From Neurospora tetraspora (lineage: Eukaryota > Ascomycota > Sordariomycetes > Sordariales > Sordariaceae): a stretch of DNA of 64,000 bases. A model generated the notes under the pieces. It ran no database searches, was not told the origin of the DNA, and saw nothing but the letters and a program-made list of their open reading frames with translations. Positions within the stretch are counted from its first letter, which is position 1; the number at the start of each line of letters is the position of its first letter. Below are positions 43,684 to 55,461 of the stretch, piece by piece. The DNA is taken from NCBI RefSeq assembly GCF_033439725.1, contig NW_026944383.1:8184001-8248000 (forward strand), given 5' to 3'. The translations under genes and the position numbers were made by a program.

Positions 43684-45295
43684 TCACTCAGGAACAACAG
43701 GAATACTCTTTGTCGGATTAGTCATCTGGCTCAGCAACTCAATATGCCGATAATAGTTGTGTTCCCCCTGGCTCTCCAGCGCCTGTTCCTCCGCGTACCA
43801 ATCTGCTCCCCACACCTCGGGTGGTATCGTCGAGCTGCCGTCCGGCGTCTCGTATAGCGCGATCCGCATCGCCCACTCGAGGTGCGGCCACCACTTACTA
43901 TACGCTTCGGGACCAAAGAAGTCGCTGTTGAAGAGGGATACTACACCAAGGACTTCCCGGCGGGCCATGCCGTGCAGCCACCATATCGAGTCGAGAGATT
44001 TCAGAAGGGCGAAGAAACATGCGAGAATGGCGAGAGCCCGTGGGCGGCGCTCTTCGAGCGTTTCTATGAAGCGCTTGGATACAGTTGCTGGAAATGCGAG
44101 TGGGGCCCCTTTGTGAGGGATTTTATGCGCCCAATTGAGCACGGCGACGGCGTGCTGGTATGCTTGGCGGGTTCTGGTTACCAGTTCTGGGGAGGCAGGT
44201 GCTCGGCGCTGTTGGAAGGGTTGCCCGGGTGAATCGGTGTGTAATGGTGCTGGTCGTGAGGGGTTGGCCATTTCTTCCAATTCCTCGTCCAGCCCGTCTA
44301 GAAGATGACCGAAGAAAGTTTGGCGGTTGGGCCCAAAGTCGAGTTGCAAAACAGCTTGGGAGTTGATTACTTCTGTTACTACGGGACTGTTCCGAAGCCA
44401 TTGCCAGGAGGCGGCCGTGACTGCTTTGACGCCTTGGAAGGAATGGAACCATGAGAAGGGGATAGAGTAGCATCCAGCTGCTGTGTATCGGCCCTGCTTG
44501 TTGAAATCCTCGGGGTAGTTCCCGGTTGCTTGAGCGAGGCTCAGTTCGTCTTTCATAAAGACACGGGTGGCTGTTGATTGGAAGGCGATGAGGGAGGCGG
44601 TTAGGAAGAGGGATTCGGCATTGGAGCTATCGATGCCCTTGGTAAGTGTTGCGCTGTATTCGGCTAGGGAAGCCGCCATGTATGCGTGTGAAGCGCGGAC
44701 TAGGTTTTTGTCGTTTGGTGATTGACTTCGCAAGTGCAGTGCGGCGACGGCGAGGATGGCATCTGTGAGGTGTTGAGAACCCGAGAAAGCCATGCCTGGC
44801 ACGGTAATCTTCCATATGTCCTCCGTCGTGGGGGCGGTGAAGGTAAATGTCTTGCATGTCATGGCGGTGTACTGATGCATCAATCTCAACTCGAGCATTC
44901 GGTGGGCGGCCGGAGTGGTTGTCGAGAGAGCTTGTGAGGGTGGTGAGCGGCATAGGGGCGGTGCTCGTTGGAGGCGCGAGGTTGATGCATTCGATACGGA
45001 CTCGGCACCGGGGGAGTACGCAGGAGTATAGGGGGTTCCTGCGGTCGATGGACTGGATGCTGAAGCAGCTTGAGCAGCTTGAAGCTCGGCGATGATTTCG
45101 GGATGTTCGAAGTCGCAAGGGACGCCGTGCTTGACGCAGTTACCGCATCGAGGATGTACTTCATCGCACTGGGGGTGGAAGGGTCAGGTATGTTTGTGTC
45201 TGGTTGTTCTGTTCTGTGATACATACCTTGATCTTTCTCGACTTGCAACGGCGGCAACCCGCCCTTGACTTTTTGTGGGAACGACGCGGAGGCAT
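43684..45295 (-). CDS. Zn2Cys6 fungal transcription factor
   Basis: Two exons on the minus strand, 45295-45227 and 45168-43684, giving 517 residues. The N-terminal binuclear zinc cluster is complete: CRRCKSRKIKC then DEVHPRCGNCVKHGVPC (first Cys at residue 14). The intron falls inside the cluster, between KIK and CDE, a common position in this family. A Ser/Pro linker with PAYSPGAES follows. Then comes a fungal-specific regulatory region with RLMHQYTAMTCKTFTF and ITVPGMAFSGSQHLTDAILAVAALHL, as in sterol-uptake-control (Upc2/C6 'Sterol regulatory') type factors. That assignment is from the HAYMAASL/LHL pattern and is tentative. It is divergent from cys-16 across 2.4 kb. Nothing here shows what it regulates. 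Confidence 0.9.
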
Positions 45296-47147
45296 CTTGG
45301 TGTTTGTGTAATGATGTAGCAACAGGGTAAGGTAGGTATCGATATGGTCGTGTGTTACGGCCTTCGGTGGCGGTTTATATATCACCGGGGTTCCATATTA
45401 CGGGGGACGGAAAGCTGAACTACAATGGTCGGGCTGGAATTGAACTGATAGAGAGACGACGGTGAAGCTGACGAGAGAATCGAGAGACAAGAGTCGACTT
45501 TGGGAGGATGTTGTTGGGATTTGAAGGTAGAGGTAACGACTGACGGTGACGACGCTCAAGTCCCCGTCAATTCCCCCGTCGCTACCCCGTTGTTGTTCGT
45601 CCAGTGCTCTGGTCGAGCCAATCAAGTGACGCCATTCCCAACTGAACCGGATCCGAGTGGGCCGTTCCTTGTGAAGCGCAGGGAGGACTGCATCCGGTTG
45701 TTCACAATCCAATGGTGCTGACTTCTGGGTGGGGCCAAAGAACCTGGGGAAAGGTGCAAAGAGCCAGAATGTCAAGAGGATCGACACATGTCTGGCTGCT
45801 GTGAGCCTGTGAATAGCGTCAATTATTTCCAATGTTTCCACTGCCAGTTCGTATTGTCATAGTTTCCCGGGACTCTCCAGTCTCCACCCATGACTGCCCT
45901 GTGCTTGCTTTTTAACGGGCAGTGACAGCAAGAGGGTCCGGGAATAGGGGCTTGAATGGTCGAGTTCCCTTGACAAGAGAGTCGTATCTTGGGTGAGATT
46001 ACCGAAAAAGCAACGAGATATCTTTTAGTATAGGCTTTGTTTCCGTGGACTTGAGGCTGTCTGAAGCTGTCTGAATTGTTCTTCTCAAAGTGTGATGACG
46101 CACGGATAGACTTCCTGCAATCACCCTAAAATAGAAGCATCGGATGAGACACACGTGCTGTCCCTAGCTGTGCCTCTGTGAGGTTATTCAACGGAGCCTC
46201 TTGGCCTCTCAGAGCCCCGTCCACCTTTTGGCTAAAAAGGGTGATGAGGGTGTGAGTATTAGGAACATATCTTCTTGGCCGACGAGATATCATTCAAGGT
46301 GAGATACAAATATTGACTCGACAATCCCCTTGCCTTGTTTCTCGACAGCTACAAGAACCCGGCGGGAACGCAGATTGCAGATCTTGGGATTCGCTATGAT
46401 CCCATCCTTGCCCCCCTAGGATCTGATCTGACCTTTTTTTACCCCACGTCCACGCTGCCGGGTCCTGTTCAACGGTTCCTCGTGGATGATGGAGTGATCT
46501 CCCAATATGGCGACCGAGACGTTGGATGCCATTGAAACTCGGGATACAGACTTCCCCCAGGCCTCCGATTGATGCTCATGGCCGAGACGGGAGACGTTGA
46601 CATCGGGATCTTGATAGAGTCATAGAACCTTCCGAGGATCTCTACCAACCACAGAGACATATGTCAGCAACGTCACACCTCGGACTCGTCAGTTGCGATA
46701 GACTTTGCGCCAAGAAATATTGAACATTGAAACACATGGACATGGGATAAAAGTCATCCATCATCGGATCAAAGTCCAAGGTATTACAGATTACACAACA
46801 GTGCCGCTTCGTGTCACACGCCATACATCCATTGTCCGACCGATTTCCATGGCTTCCAGTGGCTCTTTATTGTTGTCCGCACTGCCATGTGCGCCCCGAA
46901 AAAAGATCACGGTGGACTTTCACTTTCGGTCAAGATCTTTTAGCCAGCCAGAAGCCGACAATACAACCAGATAAGGTAACAGAAATAGGCTTAGGACGAG
47001 GTTGAGAAGCGCCCTTTACCTAAACCATGAAAGCGCATCTTGTTGTTACCGCTCGGAAAAGCCATTCCGCGCGGCCAGTATCGGCTTGATGGGTATTAGT
47101 TGATTATTCGACAGTGTGTGGTTACCGATGGTTGCTGATGGTCGTCG

Positions 47148-47157
47148 ATGGTGCCAA
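47148..47157 (+). promoter_or_regulatory. CYS3-like site (9 of 10)
   Basis: ATGGTGCCAA matches the Neurospora CYS3 consensus ATGRYRYCAT at nine of ten positions. It lies 536 bases upstream of the cys-16 ATG. Confidence 0.45.
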
Positions 47158-47530
47158 TGGTGCTGATGATCACCCAATCCTGCTGAGCAATCACGACAAC
47201 AATGTTGTCAGAGTCATCGTCCATGTCGAAATGGGAAGGACGATTGTCGATATAAAAGACAAAATGTCAGCATCACAGTCGCAGCTTCCACTTCCATTGC
47301 AGTTCAATTGTTGAGTCCTGTAACAGAAAGAGCCAAGCCTCTCCCTCATAAAGCAACAGTGTGTGGGTGGATCCGCGGCAAAAACTCGAATTGCGCCATC
47401 GCCAAACTCTATCGCACAATTGAGCCGGCCCGCAAAAAAAAGGCACAACCCATAAGAAGTCCGACATTCTCTCCATCTTCAGCCCCGAAACCGCAACCAC
47501 CACGCCGACCTTCGACCGACCGATCACCAA

Positions 47531-47540
47531 TTGGCGCCAT
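47531..47540 (-). promoter_or_regulatory. CYS3-like site (9 of 10)
   Basis: TTGGCGCCAT, read on the minus strand as ATGGCGCCAA, matches ATGRYRYCAT at nine of ten. It lies about 145 bases upstream of the cys-16 start, in the leader or proximal promoter. Confidence 0.45.
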
Positions 47541-47683
47541 CTCCGTCACATCTCCGCAAACTACCGACACCAGCTACGCAGCTAGACGGTAACTAGTCGC
47601 CCTACCCGCGCAAACGGACCCTCTCACAGCCCTACGGAATCGCGCCAATTGAGCAAGATCGCCAAATCAAACCCGACATCAAA

Positions 47684-48937
47684 ATGACGGCCTCCAGCGA
47701 CCACCCCATCACCACTCCCCCCCGCGCTCCTTCGCCCGTCCATGCGTTCGGTACGCTCGCCGTCCATGCGGGATCCCCGCACGACCCCGCCACCGGCGCC
47801 GTGATCGAGGCCATCTCGCTCTCCACCACCTTCGCCCAGACGGCCGTTGGCAAGCCCGTCGGCGAGTTCGAGTACTCCCGCAGCAGCAACCCCAACCGCG
47901 CCAACTTTGAGAAGATGGTTGCTGCTCTCGAGCACGCCAAGTACGCCCTCGCCTACTCGTCCGGCAGCGCCACCACCGCCAACATCCTCCAGTCGCTGGC
48001 CGCTGGCTCCCACGTTATCTCCGTCTCCGACGTCTACGGCGGCACCCACAGATACTTCACCCAGGTCGCCAAGGCCCACGGCGTCAAGGTCACCTTCACT
48101 CCCGAGATCGAGGTGGACATCCGCGACCACATCACCGATGCCACCAAGCTCGTGTGGATCGAGACCCCCAGCAACCCGACCCTGCGCCTTGTGGATATCC
48201 GCGCGGTTGCGACTGCCGCCCACGAGCGTGGCATCCTGGTCGTGGTCGACAACACCTTCCTGAGCCCCTACGTCCAGAACCCGCTCGACCATGGTGCCGA
48301 TATCGTTGTCCACAGTGTGACCAAGTACATCAACGGCCACTCCGACGTTGTCATGGGCGTTGCCGCCTTCAACAGCGACGAGCTCTATGCCCGTCTGTCC
48401 TTCCTTCAGAACGCCATCGGCGCTGTCCCCTCCGCCTTCGACTCGTGGCTCGCCCACCGTGGAGCCAAGACCCTCCACCTCCGCGCCCGTGAGGCTACCA
48501 CCAACGCGACCGCCATCGCCCACGCCCTTGAGGCTTCCCCTCTTGTCATCTCGGTCAACTACCCCGGCCTCGACTCTCACCCCCACCGCGCCATTGCTCT
48601 CAAGCAGCACCGCAACGGTATGGGTGGTGGTATGTTGAGCTTCCGTATCCAGGGCGGCCACGCTGCTGCTGAAAAGTTCTGCCAGTACACCAAGATCTTC
48701 ACTCTTGCCGAGTCCCTTGGTGGTGTTGAGTCCCTCTGCGAGATCCCCTCCAGCATGACCCACGCTGGTATCCCCAAGGCTCAGCGCGAGGCCGTCGGCG
48801 TCTTCGATGACCTCGTCCGCATCTCTTGCGGTGTTGAGGATGCTGAGGACCTCAAGGCCGATGTCCTCCAGGCTTTGGAGCGCGCTGTTGCGGATGCTGC
48901 CAACGGTGTTTCCAACGGTGTCAACGGCACTCACTAA
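47684..48937 (+). CDS. cys-16: cystathionine gamma-lyase
   Basis: Intronless, 417 residues. This PLP enzyme of the Cys/Met-metabolism family cleaves cystathionine to cysteine, ammonia and 2-oxobutyrate in reverse transsulfuration (cytosol). Motifs: FGTLAVHAGSPHDPATGAV at the N-terminus, YSRSSNPNRANFEK, SSGSATTANIL, SDVYGGTHRYF, WIETPSNPTLRLVDI, VVVDNTFLSPY, the PLP lysine Lys214 in HSVTKYINGHSD, and SLGGVESLCEIPSSMTHAGIPK. The last pattern, with SxGGVESLxxxPxxMTH, separates gamma-lyase/synthase types from beta-lyases. The Neurospora gene for this enzyme is cys-16, which is sulfur-regulated by CYS3. Two CYS3-like sites lie upstream. The C-terminal tail ends with an Asn/Gly/Val repeat. A cystathionine gamma-synthase identity is less likely given the length. 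Confidence 0.93.
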   Translation: MTASSDHPITTPPRAPSPVHAFGTLAVHAGSPHDPATGAVIEAISLSTTFAQTAVGKPVGEFEYSRSSNPNRANFEKMVAALEHAKYALAYSSGSATTANILQSLAAGSHVISVSDVYGGTHRYFTQVAKAHGVKVTFTPEIEVDIRDHITDATKLVWIETPSNPTLRLVDIRAVATAAHERGILVVVDNTFLSPYVQNPLDHGADIVVHSVTKYINGHSDVVMGVAAFNSDELYARLSFLQNAIGAVPSAFDSWLAHRGAKTLHLRAREATTNATAIAHALEASPLVISVNYPGLDSHPHRAIALKQHRNGMGGGMLSFRIQGGHAAAEKFCQYTKIFTLAESLGGVESLCEIPSSMTHAGIPKAQREAVGVFDDLVRISCGVEDAEDLKADVLQALERAVADAANGVSNGVNGTH

Positions 48938-49739
48938 GTGTTTGTCTACGGGTAACAAAATGGGCGTACGAAAAAGCAATTCAGCGGGTTTCACTTCTAT
49001 AGACGGGGTTCGGGCGTTATCTCATCATCGTCTCTTATGGGCATGATCATACCCTGGGTTTTTTTTGGTTTCTAAGATGCTAAAGGAGGCTTTTGATGAT
49101 CAAGGGTATATACCTCGTGGTTGTTGTTGGGGTGGATTTTACCGCAAACGTGGAAAGCGTCGGGGTTCACTTTTATAAACATGGTCATATAGAGGATACC
49201 AAAGCGTTTCTTGTTTATCATTCACATTATCTCTGGGCCATGACTGTTTCTTGACTGTATTTTGTCAGAGAATTCGTGCTTCGAGGATGGGGAATGGCAC
49301 TGTTCTCATCTTCAGTCTGGACACTTACACTGCACATCTCCTACCACCAGATGACCACAACTTCAGCTCACGGCCACCATCGACATTCTCCTTTGTCAAA
49401 GATTCGACTCGACTCTCACCAATACTTCTCCTCTCTGTCACGAATTTGATAACAGCAACTCAACTGACTGGATGGTTCATCCTCACCGACGTTGTGCCCT
49501 CTACTTGGCCAAAACCGTGGCGCAGATTCTGGCTTTGCGTATCCGACTTGGAAAACAGTACGTACCACACCCCCAGTCACCTCCTCCCATCCAGAAAAAA
49601 ATATCGTAAATATTCATATAACATAAAATTTGTTAGCCGTGCACGCCAAAACCAGATGCACTACCAGAACATGCGCGCGGTTCACGACACAATATAACTG
49701 TACCACCATTCTTTCGTGCACTTTCGTACAACTTTGGCA
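48938..49739. other. 3' flank of cys-16 up to the AT-rich block
   Basis: Normal-composition sequence with no gene. It changes abruptly to AT-rich sequence near 49740. Confidence 0.6.
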
Positions 49740-52700
49740 ATGAATAGAGGGTATTCAGACAATACGATTCCCGTTGTCTGCGACGAAATTGCTAGTATTT
49801 TAAGAAAGTTACCGGTATTATACGAAATCTAGTATATTACGGTAGTAAACGGGCACCAATCTTACCGCTAGTACGGTCACCTCCCAGAAAAATAAATAAA
49901 ATAATCTATATACTAGTATTTCTCCCTACCCATATCTCTCTTATTTACTTTCTTATTTCTCCCTATATAATTATCTTCTACTAATTACGTTAATACTACT
50001 ACTACTACCCTTCTTTAAAGTTCGCCATCGTCGTTATAAATTAATAAAAATTTTAAGAACTTTTTAAATACAAACCCGAATAGGATATTAACGATCCCTA
50101 ATAGTTTTGCGATCTTAATATTAATAAATTGCTATTCAACTAATTTATACCTGGCGTGCTTCCTTAAGCCGTAAAAGCAAACGAGGAGGATTTATTCGCG
50201 CCCAGTAATAATACTATCTTCGAGAACGCATTAGAAGGTAGTAAATACTATACGAATCATCCTTATATAAATTACTATAATTAACGTTCTTTTATAACTA
50301 ATAATTATTACTCCCGTTCTAAACGCGCTGCCCGTATAAAAAGTATAAGAAAATAAGCCCGCTATCGCTACCGCTGCCGACCCCGCTGCCGACCGCGCCC
50401 CTATTACCAATTAAATTATATATATACTACTAGAAAATTTATTTCGGTACTAATAAACGCTCTTTAAATTAAAGAATAAAATTAAATTTACAGTAAACGA
50501 ATATTCCTTTTATTAACTATTTCATAATAATATATATTGTTAAATTAATTAGTATAAATTTACCAATTAGTACCCTAATTGTAGGAAGCTATATTTATAT
50601 TATTAATTATAGGAAAAAAAACGATATATACTATGGGTAAAGAACCTTAAGATTTACGTAATAAGACTTCGTATAACTCTTAATACTATCTATCGAAAGG
50701 GGTTATAATCTTTCGGTATAACCGCTGTATTACTTATATTAACGATGTAGCAATATATAAATTAATTAACGTAATTGTAAAGACGACCATTAGCGAGCTT
50801 TATAATTATAATATAGATTTACTAGATTAAATTAAGCGAACTTTTAGCCTTAAAGAATCAATTTCCAATAATGTTATCTGAAAGTTCTTAGTGGTTACTA
50901 TCTATCGTACCCTTTATAGTAACAATAGCCGATTAGAAGCCGCTAAATTTATATTTTATAATTTCGGGGGTCGTTAATTTAATAGGTACGACGTATTCAA
51001 TTAGGGTAGGGCATTCCGGCTCGCTCATCTAGATCCACGTTACGTAGGTAAGGACTTCGTCCCCCAATTATAAATCGATTAGGTTTTATAGTACCTATCT
51101 ACCTAAATAATAATAAATAAGAATATTAGTAACTTTAAATCGTTTAACAAGGTTATTAAAGCTACGCGATTAGATAGCGAGATCTCTCGTGGGGTAATCT
51201 AATCGATTGCTAGTATATCCTTTTTTATTATTTTTAAGATTTTTAAGATTTTCATTATTTCTATCATTTTTATTATTTTCATTATTTTCATTTATTTATA
51301 TACGTATAATTAAGGCGTTCTTCCCTTCTAAATTAATTTAATATACTACAATAGCGAAGGTATTTCATTTTTATAAATACTATATATAATACGAACTAAC
51401 TTGGCTAATTATTTTATACCTTTTTTATTTGTAATAAATATAGCTATTAATTTCTTTATAATTACTTCTTTATAGAAAAGGCCGATAATAATATTGTAAG
51501 GGTGGTTCTATTAATAGTATAGGGGTAGGTAATAAATCATAGCGGTCAATTATAGCTATTTCGTTATTTCCTTATAGACGATTCTATTATCGAATAATAC
51601 GCTATAAACTTAGCCTTCCCTAATATCGAAGTTAACTACTTCCTCTATTATGTCTACGTAAAACGGACCCTCAAGCGGAAGTTTGCTAATAATAGCTATA
51701 AAGAGTGCTTAAGATATATAGTCGATACTATTCGATAGAGACGTATTAAATAAGGTTGTACTACTGTATTTAATTTACTTTCAATTATTTAAATTAAAAC
51801 AACCCTATACCAGGGTATATTAAAAAGAATTAGAGGGATACAAAATTGCAGTAGGGCAACTACGTTCGTAAGCACTCGCTTCTATTATTATAAGTATAAA
51901 CCTCTTCTTCAATCCTCCTAAGAATTTAGAATAAATAAAATATAATTCGATTTCTTTTTAAACCTGTAAAATATTGTAGGAGACCTGGAGAATATCGGAG
52001 GAGACTTAGAGAATATTAGAAGAAACCTAGGAATTGTCAGCGCCTATTTTTCTTAATTAATTATACTTTTCTTTAATAAGTATTTACAACCAACCCTCTT
52101 AAAGGTTACCATTCTAGCTTGAAATTTTAAAATAAAAGTATTATATAACAATTCTCTTTATTTAGTTTTATTAAATACGTACTATATGCAAATACTCAAT
52201 ACTTTAACCATATTGCCAAAGTTAAGACCATATTTTGTACTAGATTTTTACGAGAATTATTCGATTACTTTAGATTTAACCGATTCCTAATACCAGTATA
52301 AAAACTAGTTCTACTAAAAGCGAAGGAGGGGAAGCGTTTCTACGATACTAACGAATATTTCAATATATGTTTAATCCACTTTATTAGTATTAACTGCTAT
52401 AAAGGGGAGTTTGACTAGTAGTCTGTTACCTATAAGTATCGGTTTTACAAACGTTAATAATTGCTATGTCAGTATCTTTAGTAATATTATTTCCTCAACG
52501 ACTATTATACCCTATTAGCCGGCTGTCTAGCTAACTAGTTAGAGCTATAGTAAAATAGAGGATATTAACTTAGGGTGGTATGCCTTATGATTTTTACGCT
52601 GATTTCTTTTCACGATTTTTCTGCAATGCATTTCGTTCAGGAGCATAGTTACAAGATTGAAAGAAACTAGTTAACTAATATTAATTAGGGATTATAAGAA

Positions 52701-52945
52701 AGATTAGGAGATTGATAGATAGCTAATTATGTAGATTAGTTAGATAGCTGATTATTTATTTATAATTAATAAATAAGATTAGATAAATTATCGATAGAAA
52801 AAGAAAATTAATAGAAGAAGAATAGAAGGATAGGAGGATAATAAAAAAGAAAGGGGATTAATACGAAAAAAAGAATTATAAAGAAGGAGGATAATAAGGA
52901 AGTAATAATATTCTTTTTAAATATAATCTAATATATTTTAATTAA

Positions 52946-53458
52946 GAGAAACTCTATCTGTACGGCTATGTTTCTCTATCTGTACCGTACCCCACCCGCA
53001 CCGACCAATCAAAAGTGTCGCATTCTCCCCTCCCCGCTTTTTTAGCACATTCGCATTCCCCGCATTCCCGACAGGGCATTCGTAGCTCCCAACAGCGCAT
53101 TCGCAACCCCGAACAGCGCATTCGCAACCCCGACAGGGCATTCCGACCTTATATAGGGTACTCCATGCCCGATAAGGCATTTCTTCTTCGAAAGCGATTG
53201 AAATGACGGAAAAAATTGATATGCGATAGAAATTGACATGCGACAGCGACTGCAATTGATTTGCGACATAAATATTATGCGAATATTGTATCGGAAGCTG
53301 CGAATACTCTATTTGGTGGTGCGAATGCTTTGTCGGGAATGCGAATGCGCTGGAATTTGAAGCGGGGTCAACGCGGCTGCAGGGTTAGGGTTAGAAGTGA
53401 GAGAAAAAAGTGAGGATGGTACAAATAGAGAAACATGGCCGTACAGATAGAGTTTCTC
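52946..53458. mobile_element. 513-bp foldback/MITE-like DNA element with 41-bp TIRs
   Basis: The ends read GAGAAACTCTATCTGTACGG and its complement. The 41-bp TIRs (52946-52986 and 53418-53458) differ at only two positions. Both sides are flanked by TTAATTAA (52938-52945 and 53459-53466), which could be an 8-bp target duplication; because it is palindromic it could also be part of the ends. Each TIR holds a direct repeat of CTCTATCTGTAC. Inside are several GCATTCGC units on the left (about 53045-53130) and GCGAATGC units on the right (about 53280-53350), making an imperfect long hairpin. Composition is normal, so it entered the AT-rich block after RIP. There is no transposase; the 105-codon minus frame looks incidental. 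Non-autonomous; superfamily not assigned. Confidence 0.85.
53381..53394 (+). repeat. short TTAGGG telomere-like tract inside the element
   Basis: AGGGTTAGGGTTAG contains just over two telomere-type hexamers (Neurospora telomeres are TTAGGG). It sits near the right end of the foldback element. Confidence 0.75.
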
Positions 53459-54289
53459 TTAATTAAATACTTTGAATCGTCTTTTATTATTTCTTTGCAT
53501 AAATTATTTAATTAATTATCTTATTAATAATTAAGTGCTTTCCTAATCTTTTACTTCTTTATTAAGGAGAAGGTTACCTTTATTTATTAATTATCGAGTA
53601 GCGAGCTTTATGTTTATTTATTTTTTAGATTCTAAAGCTATTTACGACCTATTCGTTTACTCTTTTTGACCCTCCTCTCTCTAAACTTTAAATTTTAACC
53701 TTTTTATCTACAATTAGCGCTAATTACCTCGTCTATTTGAATTATAACTTGTAATATTATAACCCTAATCAGCTATCTATAGCAAGTTTTTGTTATAGTA
53801 TGTGGTTGGTTTTATATTATATTGTTGTATTGTTTTGGCCTATTTCAATATAAGTAGTTTGAGATTCGAATTATATAGAGAGTACCCTCTTAAGAGGATC
53901 GATATAGCTTTGGTTAATGGTAGGCGGTACAAGAGTAGTTAGAGCTTAATAATCTTTGGGTTTTATAGTTTCTAGTAGTTAGCGTATTGCGAGTATAGCT
54001 TTAACTCTATAGACGTAGAGCGTGTTTATATTTGGTATATCACGAGAGCTTAGCGGCTTAAAAGAGAATTTAAAGATTTTATAAATAATTTGCAAGTGTA
54101 GAGGGCTCGACCTTAGGACGTAGAGGGGGGTTAGATACTAAATTGAAGTTTTTTAATATACGTCTAATAATATTACGAAATATTTGATAGCGTAGAGTAC
54201 TCGTAACTAGATTTATTACGGTTATAGATATTAAGTTAGTTAATTGACTAGTACTTTAAACGACGATTTATACAACTTATATATTAATA

Positions 54290-54500
54290 TATAGATAAAT
54301 CCAATCTTTTAATAAGCAGTATAGCTAATTATACGTAAAAAGCACTAGAAATATAGCCAGTTATACACAGCGTTTTATATAATATATACGATTTATATAT
54401 AAAAGGCACTAGAAATACCAGCATACTATATATCATATATAGAAATTTATATAATATATATAATTTATACACAAATAAATCCAGTTATTATAGCAATTAC
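54290..54500. repeat. imperfect direct repeats in the AT-rich block
   Basis: Two or three diverged copies of a ~90-bp AT-rich unit, marked by GCACTAGAAATA at about 54341 and 54407 and by TTATATAATATATA tracts. Confidence 0.5.
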
Positions 54501-55200
54501 ATAAATCTAGTATTGGTCACATACTCTAATTAGTATTTATCTGGTATAATCAAAGGTGGTAAGAGCAAGCTAGTACTACAGTCATAGAAGTGAAATTCAA
54601 CATAGATATTTCGATTTGTATTAAATGCATTAAAACCACTTTTTAATATAGTATTTGTACACTACTATGAATCCTTCTAATATATATATTAATCGATTGC
54701 TAGCAATCAAAATATTCTATATAGTAAGTTTAGTATTATTAGAATCAATATTGTAATTATGGTGTTAAAAATGCAATTAATATACATATTAGCTAACCTT
54801 TGTTTACTTTGCAATTGTCATCACTAACACGCACAGCAGTTGCTCAATATAGAGTTTATCGAACCGATCTATCTATACTAAAGTAACTTCCTATACAAAA
54901 GATAGCTAAAAAGACTTTACTATAGAAATTAGACTTCGCTAATAGTTTAGGGAGACCAGTACCAAGTATTATCAATAATATTTACGTTACAACTTTTACG
55001 ATTTTACCAAGTCAATACAACGGCCGTATACGACTCTTACGTATAAAGAGCTGACTCAGCTGGCTTCAACTCCATACATACTACCTAAAGAGGCAAATAC
55101 TATACGATTACGAGACTTAAGAAGCTATACCGTTCTGAGCAGTAGATGTGCGGGGGCTGGAGGTAACTAGGGGTGCGGTACGTATTGTTTTCCAAGTCCG

Positions 55201-55461
55201 TTACGCAACACCCAGATTCTCCCAAGCAGGAATCCAGCGGTGAAACTTGACGAGGAAGAAGCCGTCCGAATCAGGAAAGAGCAAGAAAGAACCAGTGTAA
55301 GTTGGGTGTAAGTGAGGGTATCCGCAAATCTCATTGGTGGGCGGGCAAGTGCCTGGATCGTTGTAAGTTGCGGTGCGGAAAGTGAAAAGTTGGGCTTGGT
55401 CGGCTGTCGGGGCGGCTATCGGTCTCAAGACGTTAACCACTGCTTTGTCGTCGCTTTCGAC
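55201..55461 (-). other. possible terminal exon or gene fragment beside the AT-rich block
   Basis: An 86-codon open frame follows a good acceptor (TTGATTTCCAG). It encodes VESDDKAVVNVLRPIAAP and continues with TYNDPGTCPPTNEICGYPH, GSFLLFPDSDGFFLVKFHR and IPAWENLGVA before a stop. The composition looks protein-like, with paired Cys. No upstream exon is convincing: a short ATG exon at 55523-55497 would need a poor donor. It could be a small gene or the surviving 3' end of one. Not recognised. Confidence 0.3.

Larger units (their letters stand above)
45296..47683. other. divergent intergenic region, Zn2Cys6 factor / cys-16
   Basis: Shared upstream region of two divergent genes. Frames near 45398-45841 (minus) and 46335-46974 have no resemblance to known proteins. 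The right 600 bases form the cys-16 promoter and leader, with two CYS3-like sites listed separately. Confidence 0.55.
49740..55140. repeat. RIP-type AT-rich relic block
   Basis: About 5.4 kb with very high AT content, dense TA dinucleotides and no open frame over 60 codons on either strand, apart from a frame inside the inserted element at 52946-53458. Boundaries with normal DNA are abrupt on both sides. This is how RIP (C to T change at CpA in duplicated DNA) leaves old repeated elements in Neurospora. The original element or elements are too degraded to place in a family by eye. At least two pieces are possible, because composition and short repeats differ left and right of the inserted element. 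Such regions normally carry cytosine methylation and H3K9 methylation (known for the genus, not visible here). Confidence 0.85.

Noticed and set aside
45398-45841. 147-codon minus frame upstream of the Zn2Cys6 gene
   Set aside because: Lies in the promoter/leader with no resemblance to a known family.
47624-48994. 456-codon minus frame opposite cys-16
   Set aside because: Antisense shadow of a GC-rich coding gene; Gly/Val/Asp-rich with no domain.
49740-55140. Centromere core
   Set aside because: Neurospora centromeres are far longer, and this block is only 5.4 kb with genes on both sides.
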